From Novosphingobium sediminis (lineage in GTDB: Bacteria > Pseudomonadota > Alphaproteobacteria > Sphingomonadales > Sphingomonadaceae): DNA of 64,000 nt. Location: NCBI RefSeq assembly GCF_007991615.1, contig NZ_BJYR01000007.1, positions 1 through 64,000 of the forward strand, given 5' to 3'. The notes beneath the pieces were generated by a model. It was given only the letters and a program-made list of their open reading frames with translations. It searched no databases and had not been told where the DNA came from. This document shows positions 8,608 to 18,161 of this stretch, piece after piece (position 1 is the stretch's first letter; each line of letters opens with the position of its first letter). A program made the position numbers and the translations under genes.

Positions 8608-8900
8608 AGATCTTGACGGGAAATGACTTGGGCAGCGGCGATGTCGTCTGGTGGGACGGCAAGGGCTGGTCGCGCGATGTGAACGACGCGGTCGACGTGG
8701 GCGATCACGCGGACGCGATCCTCGCTGCCGAGGAAGCCGCGCGGCGCGTGAACGCGAGCTATGCGATTGCCGCGACCCGCACCGAAGCCGGCGTCCGCCC
8801 CGCGCATATCAAGGACCGCATCCGGGCGCTTGGCCCGACCGTGCGGCTCGACCTTTCCCTCCGCCCCGGCGATCCCGAAGCCGCGAAGCAGGTGATCTGA
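8604..8900 (+). CDS. DUF2849 family protein in the sulfite reductase operon
   Basis: A 98-aa protein matching the DUF2849 family, which is regularly found just before alphaproteobacterial sulfite reductase. It contains VVWWDGKGWSRDV near the N terminus and AAEEAARRVNASYAI in the middle. The start is a GTG at 8604-8606 sharing GTGA with the cobA stop, so it is coupled. No enzymatic motif is visible. A supporting role in sulfite reduction is inferred only from this fixed context. Confidence 0.85.
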   Translation: MKILTGNDLGSGDVVWWDGKGWSRDVNDAVDVGDHADAILAAEEAARRVNASYAIAATRTEAGVRPAHIKDRIRALGPTVRLDLSLRPGDPEAAKQVI

Positions 8901-8902
8901 AC

Positions 8903-10537
8903 ATGTACCAGTATGACCAATACGACCAGGCCATGGTCGATGCCCGCGTCGAGGAATTCCGCGGCCAGGTGGCGCGCCGCATGGCGGGCGAAATCACCGA
9001 GGACCAGTTCAAGCCGCTGCGGCTGAAGAACGGGCTCTACCTGCAGCTCCATGCCTACATGCTGCGCGTTGCCATTCCCTATGGCACGCTGAATGGCCGC
9101 CAGATGCGCCTGCTGGGCGATATCGCGGACAAGTATGACCGCGGCTATGGCCACTTCACCACGCGCCAGAACATCCAGTACAACTGGATCAAGCTGGAGG
9201 ACGCACCGCAGATCCTCGCCGATCTGGCGACGGTGGAGATGCATGCCATCCAGACCAGCGGCAACTGCATCCGCAACATCAGCTCTGACCACTTTGCCGG
9301 GGCGGCGGCGGACGAGCTGGTCGATCCGCGCCCTTATGCAGAGTTGCTGCGCCAGTGGTCGAGCTTCCATCCGGAGTTCGATTACCTGCCGCGCAAGTTC
9401 AAGATCGCGGTGATCGCGAGCGATACCGACCGCGCGGCGATGCGCCTGCACGATATCGGCATCCAGATCGTGACGAACGATGCGGGCGAGATCGGCGCGC
9501 GCTTCTTCGTGGGCGGCGGCATGGGCCGCACGCCGATGATCGCGCCAGTGATCCGCGAGTTCGTGCCCGCGCTGCAGATGGTGAGCTACGCCGAGGCCTG
9601 CCTGCGCGTCTACAACCGCTATGGCCGCCGCGACAACAAGTACAAGGCGCGCATCAAGATCCTCGTCCACGAGATCGGCGCGGACGAATACCGCCGTCAG
9701 GTGGAGGAAGAGTTCGCGCATATCCTAACCCTCGGGCTGGAGCCGCCGCAGGCCGAGTTTGAGCGGATTGCCGCGTTCTTCGCCGATCCGGGCCTCGAAA
9801 GCGGCCTCGCCGATGGCTATGACCGCAGCGATCCCGATTTCGCCGTTTGGGCCGACCAGAACACCGCGCCGCACAAGCAGGCGGGCTACAAGGCGGTCGT
9901 CATCAGTCTCAAGCCCGCGGGCGGCATTCCGGGCGATGCCACGGCAGACCAGATCCGCCTGATGGCTGACCTCGCCGAAGCCTACAGCCTCGACGAACTG
10001 CGTGTGACCCACACGCAGAACATCGTGCTGCCGCATGTGAAGCAGAGCGATCTCTACGCGCTGTGGCAGAAGCTGGATGAAGCGGGTCTGGCCACCGCAA
10101 ACCTCGACCTGATTGGCGATATCATCGCCTGCCCTGGCCTCGATTATTGCAGCCTTGCCAATGCGCGTTCGATCCCGCTGGCGCAGAAGATTTCGGCGCG
10201 GTTCGCCTCGCCGGAGCGGCAGCGCACGCTGGGCGAACTCAAGCTCAAGATTTCGGGCTGCATCAATGCCTGCGGGCACCACCATGCCGGCCACATCGGC
10301 ATTCTGGGTGTCGATAAGAAGGGCACCGAGAACTACCAGTTGCTGCTGGGCGGTTCGGAAGCATCGGATACCTCGCTCGGCACGATCACCGGCCCCGGCT
10401 TCAGCGAAGACGGCATCGTCGACGCGATCGAAACCGCGACCGAAGTCTACATCTCGCAGCGCGCCGAGGGCGAGCGCTTCATCGATACCTACCGCCGCAT
10501 CGGTATGGCCCCGTTCAAGGAGGCGATTTATGGCTGA
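8903..10537 (+). CDS. cysI: Sulfite reductase haemoprotein (nitrite/sulfite reductase family)
   Basis: A 544-aa sirohaem/[4Fe-4S] reductase that converts sulfite to sulfide in assimilation. The ferredoxin-like half contains GHFTTRQNIQYNW (about residue 80) and TSGNCIRN. The cluster/sirohaem cysteines are in CPGLDYCSLA near residue 412 and SGCINACGHHHAGHIG near 453. Both pairs are intact. The family also includes nitrite reductases. The genes around it (cobA, DUF934, cysH) point to sulfite. The start is the ATG 2 nt after the DUF2849 stop; the long in-frame upstream extension is spurious. Confidence 0.95.
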   Translation: MYQYDQYDQAMVDARVEEFRGQVARRMAGEITEDQFKPLRLKNGLYLQLHAYMLRVAIPYGTLNGRQMRLLGDIADKYDRGYGHFTTRQNIQYNWIKLEDAPQILADLATVEMHAIQTSGNCIRNISSDHFAGAAADELVDPRPYAELLRQWSSFHPEFDYLPRKFKIAVIASDTDRAAMRLHDIGIQIVTNDAGEIGARFFVGGGMGRTPMIAPVIREFVPALQMVSYAEACLRVYNRYGRRDNKYKARIKILVHEIGADEYRRQVEEEFAHILTLGLEPPQAEFERIAAFFADPGLESGLADGYDRSDPDFAVWADQNTAPHKQAGYKAVVISLKPAGGIPGDATADQIRLMADLAEAYSLDELRVTHTQNIVLPHVKQSDLYALWQKLDEAGLATANLDLIGDIIACPGLDYCSLANARSIPLAQKISARFASPERQRTLGELKLKISGCINACGHHHAGHIGILGVDKKGTENYQLLLGGSEASDTSLGTITGPGFSEDGIVDAIETATEVYISQRAEGERFIDTYRRIGMAPFKEAIYG

Positions 10538-10961
10538 CACTCTCCTGCGCCTGCGCGTCGATCCGGCAAGCGGAGCGCCCGTGCTGTCGCTCTCAGACTT
10601 CCTTGCCTCGGACAACGCCGCAGCCGTGCGCATCGAGCCGGGCGAGGATGCCCGCGCGCTGGTGCCGCATCTCGGGCGCATCGCGCTCGTCGAGGTGAGC
10701 TTCCCCGCCTATACCGACGGGCGCGGCTATTCTTCGGCGCGGATCCTGCGCGAAGCAGGCTTCAAGGGCGAACTGCGCGCCGTGGGCGATGTGCTGCTCG
10801 ATCAGCTCAGCCACATGAAGCGCTGCGGCTTCGATGCCTTCCAGCCCGCGCAGCCGATTGCAGCCGAAGCGGCGCAGCAGGCCTTCGCGACCTGGCCTGA
10901 TGTCTATCAGAAGACGGTGGACGGCCGCTCGCCCATCTGGGCCAAGCGCCATGGCCTCTAA
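10530..10961 (+). CDS. DUF934 family protein, sulfite reduction accessory
   Basis: A 143-aa DUF934 protein. The conserved block FPAYTDGRGYSSARILRE is near residue 55, followed by LRAVGDVLLDQLSHMKRCGFDAF. The family always sits between sulfite reductase and cysH in many proteobacteria and is annotated as probably involved in sulfite reduction; its mechanism is unknown. It overlaps cysI by 8 bp at its start and cysH by 11 bp at its end, indicating tight coupling. Confidence 0.9.
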   Translation: MADTLLRLRVDPASGAPVLSLSDFLASDNAAAVRIEPGEDARALVPHLGRIALVEVSFPAYTDGRGYSSARILREAGFKGELRAVGDVLLDQLSHMKRCGFDAFQPAQPIAAEAAQQAFATWPDVYQKTVDGRSPIWAKRHGL

Positions 10962-11754
10962 CGAAGCACGCGCAGCAGACCGGATCGACGCCGGACCGCG
11001 CTTCACCGAGAGTGACGCGATCCGGCTCAACAATCTGTTTCGCGGCACCGACACGCCCGAGATGCTGCGCAGCGTCCTCAAGGACAGGCTGATCGGCGAT
11101 GTGGCGGTCGTTTCCAGCTTCGGCGCGGAAAGCGCGGTGCTGCTGCATCTGATTGCGCAGGTCGACAAGTCGATCCCGGTGATCTTCCTCGAAACGCACA
11201 AGCATTTCCCCGAAACCATCGCCTACCGCGATGAACTGGTGGTGCACCTTGGGCTGACCGGTCTGCTGATCGTGGAGCCCGATGCCGCGCAGCTGGAAGC
11301 CAAGGATGGCAATGGCCTGCGCTGGTCGTGGGATCCCGATGGCTGCTGCGATATCCGCAAGGTGCAGCCGCTGGCGCGCGCGCTGCTTGCGTTCGATGCT
11401 TCGGTCAGCGGACGCAAGGGCTTCCAGTCCTCGACCCGTTCGGGCCTGCCGCGCTTCGAGATCGACCGCACCGATGCCGAAGGCCGCCTGAAGTTCAACC
11501 CGCTCGCCTCGTGGAGTTCGGACGATCTGGAGGCCTACATTGTCCGCCACGATCTGCCTCGCCATCCGCTGGTGGCGCAGGGCTACCCCTCGATCGGCTG
11601 CGCCCCCTGCACCAGCAAGGTCGCGCCGGGTGAAGACCCGCGTTCGGGCCGTTGGAAGGGCTGGGACAAGGTAGAGTGCGGCATTCACGTGCCGGGTTCG
11701 CCCGCAAGCGAGAGTGACGGCGAACTGCCTCCGGGGTACGATCCGGCGTTTTGA
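10951..11754 (+). CDS. cysH: Assimilatory APS-type sulfonucleotide reductase
   Basis: A 267-aa thioredoxin-dependent reductase that releases sulfite from an activated sulfate nucleotide. The PP-loop ATPase-like core has SSFGAESAVLLHLI. It carries the [4Fe-4S] cysteines Cys132-Cys133 (GCCDIRK) and Cys217/Cys220 (GCAPC). These mark adenylyl-sulfate (APS) reductases and are absent from PAPS-specific enzymes. The catalytic C-terminal Cys243 is in KVECGIH. The start is the ATG at 10951, inside the end of the DUF934 gene. Last gene of the sulfate operon. Confidence 0.93.
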   Translation: MASNEARAADRIDAGPRFTESDAIRLNNLFRGTDTPEMLRSVLKDRLIGDVAVVSSFGAESAVLLHLIAQVDKSIPVIFLETHKHFPETIAYRDELVVHLGLTGLLIVEPDAAQLEAKDGNGLRWSWDPDGCCDIRKVQPLARALLAFDASVSGRKGFQSSTRSGLPRFEIDRTDAEGRLKFNPLASWSSDDLEAYIVRHDLPRHPLVAQGYPSIGCAPCTSKVAPGEDPRSGRWKGWDKVECGIHVPGSPASESDGELPPGYDPAF

Positions 11755-11831
11755 GGCTTGTGCCTCGCCTTGCCGCTCCTCACCATTGAGCACCTTGCGA
11801 GGTCTGGGCGCCAAAGCCTAGGCGCAAGGCC

Positions 11832-12182
11832 ATGGCCCCCGCCCCGCTCACTGTCTGGTACGATGGCGCTTGTCCGCTCTGCACGCGCGAGATTGCGCTG
11901 ATGCGGCGGCTTGATCGGGCGCGGCGGATCAACTTTGTTGATGTGAGCGAGGACGCGGCGGCTTGCCCGCGCGACCGGGCGCTGCTGCTGGCGCGGCTCC
12001 ATGCACGGGAGGACGGCGTGCTGCTGGATGGCGCGGCGGCCTTTGCGGCGATGTGGCGAACAATCCCGCTGCTGCGTCCACTTGGCCTGCTGGCGCGGAT
12101 TCCCGTAATGCTCAAGGCACTCGAATGGGCCTATGTGCGGTTTCTGCGGGTTCGGCCTGCTCTGCAAAGGATGATGCGTTGA
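11832..12182 (+). CDS. DUF393 (DCC) thiol-disulfide oxidoreductase-like protein
   Basis: A 116-aa protein with the DUF393 signature WYDGACPLCTREI at residues 9-21, which gives a CPLC dithiol like that of thioredoxin-fold proteins. Towards the C terminus is a helix around LLARIPVMLKALEWAY. Activity is not established for the family. Its TGA overlaps the TTG of the COQ8-like kinase gene, so the two are coupled. Confidence 0.85.
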   Translation: MAPAPLTVWYDGACPLCTREIALMRRLDRARRINFVDVSEDAAACPRDRALLLARLHAREDGVLLDGAAAFAAMWRTIPLLRPLGLLARIPVMLKALEWAYVRFLRVRPALQRMMR

Positions 12183-13510
12183 GCGACGACAGGTATCGCA
12201 AGGTTCCCACCAGCCGCCTGTCGCGCTTTTCGGCGTTCGGCCAGTTGGCGGGCGGCGTTGCGGGCGGTGTGATCGCGGAAGGCGCAAAGCGGATCGCGCG
12301 CGGGGAGCGGCCGCAGATGGCGGACCTCCTGCTCACTCCCGCCAATGCGACGCGCGTGACCGAGCAACTGTCCCGCCTGCGCGGCGCGGCGATGAAGCTG
12401 GGGCAGATGATCTCGCTCGATGCAGGCGATCTGCTGCCGGCGGAGCTGACCGCAATCCTTGCCCGGCTGCGCGATGCGGCACATTTCATGCCGCCCAAGC
12501 AATTGCAGACCGTGCTGGCGGCAACATGGGGCCCGGACTGGCGGCGCAAGTTCGCCCGCTTCGAGGCGACGCCGATTGCCGCTGCCTCCATCGGGCAGGT
12601 CCATCGCGCAGTGCTGCACGATGGGCGCACGGTGGCGGTGAAGGTGCAGTATCCGGGGATCGCCGCCAGCATCGATGCCGATATCGACAACGTGGCGACC
12701 CTGCTGCGCGTTTCAGGCCTGCTCCCCAAGACGCTCGACATCTCGCCTCTGCTGGTCGAGGCAAAGCGGCAGCTGCACGAGGAAGCGGATTACTTGCGCG
12801 AGGCGGAGCAGATGCGCCGCTATGGCGCGATGCTGGCGGGCGAGGACATGTTCGTGGTCCCCGCGCCGGTCGACGAACTGACCGGGCCAAGCGTGTTGAC
12901 GATGGACTTCATCGCCTCACGCCCGATCGATACGCTGGCCGAGGCAGCACAGGATGTGCGCGACCGGGTGATGGCCGCGATGCTCGATCTGGTGCTGCGC
13001 GAACTGTTCGTGTTCGGCTTCATGCAGACCGACCCGAACTTCGCCAACTACCGCTGGCAGCCCGATACGGGCAGGATCGTGCTGCTCGATTTCGGCGCGG
13101 CGCGTCCCGTACCGGACGAGACGCGCGCTGCCTATGCGCGGATGATGCAGGCCGGCCTGAATGGCGATCCGGCAGAGCTGAAGCGGCGCATCTGCGAGGT
13201 GGGCTTCGCATCCGAAGAACAGATGGCGCGGCACGGCGATGCGTTCGAAGGGGTGATCGGGGTGATCCTCGAGCATGTGAACAAGGCCGAGATCTTTGAC
13301 TTTGCCGACCGCAGCTTCGTCGCGAAACTGCGCGATTTCGGCGAGCCGGTGGCGCAGGACCGCGACACCTGGCACCTGCCTCCGATGGATACGCTGTTCG
13401 TGCAGCGCAAGGTGAGCGGCACGGCGCTGCTGGCGGTGCGGATGAAGGCGCGCTTGCCGCTGCAGAGCATGGTCGCGGCTCGGCTGGCGGGGCTGGTAGA
13501 GCCAGCCTGA
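12179..13510 (+). CDS. ABC1/COQ8-like atypical kinase, likely ubiquinone synthesis
   Basis: A 443-aa ABC1-family protein. It shows the KxGQ motif in KLGQMISLDAGDLLP (near residue 75) and the Ala-rich nucleotide loop AAASIGQVHRA. The lysine is in VAVKVQYPGI, and the catalytic loop reads MQTDPNFANYRW with the metal-binding LLDFGAARP. QTDPN...N is the form seen in mitochondrial COQ8/ADCK3, whereas enterobacterial UbiB has HADPHPGN. By family it should support coenzyme Q biosynthesis at the inner membrane. The start is a TTG sharing TTGA with the DUF393 stop, giving LSDDRYRKVPTSR. Confidence 0.85.
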   Translation: MSDDRYRKVPTSRLSRFSAFGQLAGGVAGGVIAEGAKRIARGERPQMADLLLTPANATRVTEQLSRLRGAAMKLGQMISLDAGDLLPAELTAILARLRDAAHFMPPKQLQTVLAATWGPDWRRKFARFEATPIAAASIGQVHRAVLHDGRTVAVKVQYPGIAASIDADIDNVATLLRVSGLLPKTLDISPLLVEAKRQLHEEADYLREAEQMRRYGAMLAGEDMFVVPAPVDELTGPSVLTMDFIASRPIDTLAEAAQDVRDRVMAAMLDLVLRELFVFGFMQTDPNFANYRWQPDTGRIVLLDFGAARPVPDETRAAYARMMQAGLNGDPAELKRRICEVGFASEEQMARHGDAFEGVIGVILEHVNKAEIFDFADRSFVAKLRDFGEPVAQDRDTWHLPPMDTLFVQRKVSGTALLAVRMKARLPLQSMVAARLAGLVEPA

Positions 13511-13514
13511 GGGG

Positions 13515-14441
13515 CTACTTCAGCCAGCCGGCCTCGCGATACCACGCGGCAGTGGCCTTCAGCCCCTCGCGCGTGTCGATCCGGGGCCGCCACAGCGAGG
13601 CGGGCGGCTGCGCGCCCTCCCCCACAGTCCAGTCCGGGTGACAGATGTAGCTCGCACGGTCTGACGTGAGCTTGGCCTTCTTGCCGCGGAACAGCCGGTC
13701 GGCCCGGGCGGCGAAGTGGACCAGCCGGGGGGACAGCGACAGCGGACGGATCGGCTTTTCGCGCACCGCCGCACCGATGGCGTGCGCAAGGCGGACGTGT
13801 GTCCAGCCGCCGGGTTCGCCATCATCGGGCTCAAAGATCTGGTGCGTGGTTTCCTCGCTGCTTGGAAGCAGCGTGAGCAGCAGTTGGGCCAGATCGGCGA
13901 CATGGATCACCGAGAGCCGCCCGGGCGGCGGCAACGGCACGAAGCCCCGCCGCGCAAGGCGGAACAGATCGAGCATTTCGGTATCGCGCGGGCCGAACAC
14001 AGCGGGCGGGCGAACCACGGTCCAATCAAGCCCTGAGGCGCGTACCAGCTTCTCCCCGCGTAGCTTGGATGCGCCGTAAACTGACAGTTGCGGCTCGCGC
14101 GCGGAGAGCGAGGAGACGTGGATCATCCGCCCGACGCCCATCTCGTGCGCCGCCTCGATCACGCGCAGGGTGCCCTGAACATTGCCTTCCTCGAAGCCCG
14201 CAGGATCGGGGGCGTTGACCACCCCGGCGATGTGGATGACCGCGCTGGCGCCTTCCATCAGGCGCTTGAGGGCGGCCTTGTCGCCCAGATCGCCGTCAAT
14301 CCATTCGACCCCGCCGCGCAGACGCTGCTTGCGCCGCGTGAGCGCGCGTACTTCGATTTCCTGCCGGCCGGCAGCCAGGAGCACGGCCTGCCCCACGAAA
14401 CCGGTCGCGCCGGTCACCGCAACGAGCGCGCCCTCTGTCAC
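13515..14441 (-). CDS. NAD(P)-dependent epimerase/reductase (extended SDR)
   Basis: A 308-aa Rossmann-fold protein. The N-terminal cofactor motif is VTGATGFVGQAV (residues 8-19). SSLSAREPQLSVYGASKLRGEKLV holds the catalytic Ser and Tyr-x3-Lys. VRPPAVFGPRD follows. It resembles the NDUFA9/complex-I-associated type of atypical SDR, but the substrate is unknown. The GTG at 14439-14441 overlaps the proB stop (GTGA) and gives the normal short N terminus; the longer frame to 14540 would cut into proB. Convergent with the COQ8-like gene. Confidence 0.85.
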   Translation of the reverse strand: MTEGALVAVTGATGFVGQAVLLAAGRQEIEVRALTRRKQRLRGGVEWIDGDLGDKAALKRLMEGASAVIHIAGVVNAPDPAGFEEGNVQGTLRVIEAAHEMGVGRMIHVSSLSAREPQLSVYGASKLRGEKLVRASGLDWTVVRPPAVFGPRDTEMLDLFRLARRGFVPLPPPGRLSVIHVADLAQLLLTLLPSSEETTHQIFEPDDGEPGGWTHVRLAHAIGAAVREKPIRPLSLSPRLVHFAARADRLFRGKKAKLTSDRASYICHPDWTVGEGAQPPASLWRPRIDTREGLKATAAWYREAGWLK

Positions 14442-15583
14442 AGCATCACCAACTGGTCGCGGTGGATCAGCGCCGAGCGCGGCGCATAGCCGAGCAGCGC
14501 TTCGTGTTCGGTGGAAGGGTGCCCCATCAGCGCCGCGCATTCCGCCGCATCGTATTCGCTAAGGCCGCGCGCGACGACGGCGCCATCCGGGCCGAGCACG
14601 GCAATCGCATCGCCGCGCAGGAAGCTGCCCTCAACCGCCTTTACCCCTGCGGCAAGCAGGCTGGAGCCGCGCGCGAGCGCTGCAGCCGCACCTGCATCGA
14701 CCGTGACGGAGCCCTTCATCCGCAGCTTGCCGCCAAGCCACGCCTTGCGGGCGCGGGCCTTGCGTCCGGATCTTGCCGGGGGACAGAACAAGGTGCCACG
14801 CTCGGCGCCAAGCGCGGCGGCGATGGGGCTTTCCGGGCGGCCATCGATGATCGCCAGCGCGATACCCGCAAGGCCTGCGATCTCGGCGGCCTGCAGCTTC
14901 GAGGTCATGCCCCCGGAGCCGAGGCCGGAGGAGGAACCGCCCGTCGCCATTGCATGGATCTCCGGCGTCACGCCGCGCACCACCGGAATGCGCACCGCGC
15001 CTTCGAGCCGGGGATCGCGATCATAGAGGCCGTCGATATCCGAAAGGAGAAGCACCGCGCTCGCGCCCGCAGCCTGCCCGACGCGGGCGGCGAGGCGGTC
15101 GTTATCGCCAAAGCGGATTTCCTCGGTGGCGACGGTGTCGTTCTCGTTGATGACCGGCACTGCGCCGGCAGCCAGCAGCGTACCGAGCGTGGCGGTGACA
15201 TTGAGATAGCGGCGGCGGTCTTCAAGGTCTTCAAGCGTCAGCAGCACCTGCGCCGCGATCAGACCGTGCGCGGCAAGGAGTTCAGCCCAGAGCCCGGCGA
15301 GCGCGATTTGGCCAACGGCGGCGGCGGCCTGCGCATCGGCGAGGCTCCCCCGCCCGCCCCGCGCAAGGCCGAGCTTGCGGGCGCCGAGCGCAATCGCACC
15401 GGACGATACGACGATGACATCCTGCCCACGCGCCCGGGCTGCGGCAATTTCCGCCACCAGCAGCGTAAGCCATGCCCGGCGCGGCTCGCCATCCTTGCCG
15501 ACAAGCAGCGCCGAGCCGACCTTGATGACAAGACGCGGTGTCTCGGCGGCATCCGTCAGCTGTGGGAGGCGATCAATCGACAT
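14438..15583 (-). CDS. proB: Glutamate 5-kinase
   Basis: A 381-aa enzyme catalysing ATP-dependent phosphorylation of glutamate, the first step of proline synthesis. The amino-acid-kinase domain (about 1-260) contains VIKVGSALLV, VSSGAIALG, VINENDTVATEEIRFGDND and GSGGMTSKLQAAEIA. A C-terminal PUA domain (about 285-370) contains GSVTVDAGAAAALARGSSLL. Length is normal. It sits downstream of obgE on the same strand, with a repeat-bearing gap of 213 bp. proC is 3.5 kb upstream. Confidence 0.95.
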   Translation of the reverse strand: MSIDRLPQLTDAAETPRLVIKVGSALLVGKDGEPRRAWLTLLVAEIAAARARGQDVIVVSSGAIALGARKLGLARGGRGSLADAQAAAAVGQIALAGLWAELLAAHGLIAAQVLLTLEDLEDRRRYLNVTATLGTLLAAGAVPVINENDTVATEEIRFGDNDRLAARVGQAAGASAVLLLSDIDGLYDRDPRLEGAVRIPVVRGVTPEIHAMATGGSSSGLGSGGMTSKLQAAEIAGLAGIALAIIDGRPESPIAAALGAERGTLFCPPARSGRKARARKAWLGGKLRMKGSVTVDAGAAAALARGSSLLAAGVKAVEGSFLRGDAIAVLGPDGAVVARGLSEYDAAECAALMGHPSTEHEALLGYAPRSALIHRDQLVML

Positions 15584-15669
15584 GGTGGGGGCCGCTTAGG
15601 GGAAATGCGGCAGCGCGGAAAGGGGTTGGGTGGTGTCGCCATGAGCCAAACGCGGAGGAATCGTCTGGC

Positions 15670-15764
15670 CGCTCTGGATTGCTTCGCTGCGCTCGCAATG
15701 ACGAAGGAAGACCATACCGCTTCTCGTCATTGCGAGGAGCAAAGCGACGAAGCAATCCAGAGCG
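15670..15764. repeat. Inverted-repeat element, copy 2
   Basis: Two arms, 15670-15705 and 15723-15764, are the same unit as at 4239-4327 but arranged the other way round: the CGCTCTGG end is outermost on the left and the CCAGAGCG end outermost on the right. They are separated by 17 nt. The element lies between obgE and proB and can form a long hairpin. Confidence 0.8.
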
Positions 15765-15796
15765 CAATGCACTGACGGGGGGAAGTCAGAACCAGA

Positions 15797-17041
<1,245 letters not shown>

Positions 17042-17067
17042 CTAGGGGGGGCCAATTTACGGCATAC

Positions 17068-17143
<76 letters not shown>

Positions 17144-17248
17144 GTTCCCAGTATCTTCCAGCAATCTGGCACAAGGCCATCCTGCCGGGAGCGCGGCCCT
17201 TAGCCCAGCGGGACCGCGCTTGCCAAGCGCAAAATGCGCCGAGCCAGA

Positions 17249-18040
17249 TCAGGGTGTTCCGCTGTTCGCGGCAGGCGCGGGCGGCGGGCCGTACCTGGCG
17301 TTCCATTCGGCGAGATCGAGCCGGTACTTTTCATAGCGGCGGTAGAAATCGTCGTAGACCACCTCGATGTTCGGCAGGCTGCGGACTGCGAACGCTTCGA
17401 GTTCGGCCGGCTTCAGCGTGGGCGTCCTCACCGGGGCCGCCTTGGCGCCCTTCTTCGGAGGCGCAGCCTTGGGCGCAGGCGGCGTTACCGCGTCCAGATC
17501 GCTGGTGACGGCAAGCGCCGCATTGCAGAACTCGTTCATCGCCGGCGGTAGCGCGAAATGGTTGTAGACCGAGGTCATGTAAGCCTCGCGCGGGGCGGTG
17601 AACTTCGCGCCGTAACGGGCCTTGAACTCGGCATCGACCTTGCGGTTCGCGGCGGCGAGGGTCGCGGTGTAGTTCTTCAGGAAGGCCTTGTAGCGCGGCA
17701 GGATCTCGGCGTGCTTGGGGTCGCTGCAATTGAGCGCGGCGACATTCAGGGCCGAGCGCAGGTTCCACAGCATCTGCGTGGACGAGATGTTGCGGTTCAC
17801 CGACTGGCGCAGACCACTGCCATCGAGCGGCGGGATGGTGAGGTTCTCGCTCGCGCCGGCGGGTGGCTTGGGCTTCGGCGGCGGCGGAATGTAGGGCTTG
17901 GCCGGCGGCGGAGGAGGCGGCGGAGGTGGCGGCGGCGCAGGCGCAGCGCAGCTCGCCAGTGCGGCGGCGAGCACGGCAGCGGGCAGGAAGCGGGCAATGC
18001 GGTGGAAAGCTGGCGCCACAGGGCGCGAGGTACGAGGCAT
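17249..18040 (-). CDS. Proline-rich lipoprotein of unknown function
   Basis: A 263-aa protein. It has a basic N terminus, a hydrophobic stretch and a lipobox LASC at about residue 31, predicting a lipid-anchored envelope protein. Directly after the cysteine comes a Pro-run of more than ten residues and further PPPPKPKPP, probably a spacer. Residues 80-180 look helical, and a Pro/Ala/Lys-rich segment precedes the C-terminal 55 residues. No family recognised. A G-rich ribosome site precedes the ATG. Confidence 0.75.
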   Translation of the reverse strand: MPRTSRPVAPAFHRIARFLPAAVLAAALASCAAPAPPPPPPPPPPPAKPYIPPPPKPKPPAGASENLTIPPLDGSGLRQSVNRNISSTQMLWNLRSALNVAALNCSDPKHAEILPRYKAFLKNYTATLAAANRKVDAEFKARYGAKFTAPREAYMTSVYNHFALPPAMNEFCNAALAVTSDLDAVTPPAPKAAPPKKGAKAAPVRTPTLKPAELEAFAVRSLPNIEVVYDDFYRRYEKYRLDLAEWNARYGPPPAPAANSGTP

Positions 18041-18094
18041 GCGAGAGGTTCCCCCCGGTTATCTTTGACGCATCCTGTAACCGGCTCGTCGCGC

Positions 18095-18132
18095 AAAGAA
18101 AATGCCCGGCGAGCCGGAAGGCCCGCCGGGCA
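18095..18132 (-). terminator. Rho-independent terminator of the Bax-inhibitor-1 gene
   Basis: On the minus strand TGCCCGGC pairs with GCCGGGCA (18132-18125 with 18110-18103) and is followed by TTTTCTTT. It lies 30 bp beyond the stop of the gene at 18162-18905. Confidence 0.85.
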
Positions 18133-18161
18133 CGTCAACGTGAAGTGACTGGTGCTTCAGA

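Noticed and set aside
17190..17220. AGCGCGG/CCGCGCT inverted repeat upstream of tRNA-Ala
   Set aside because: No T-run and a large loop; I could not decide between a weak transcript end and chance pairing.
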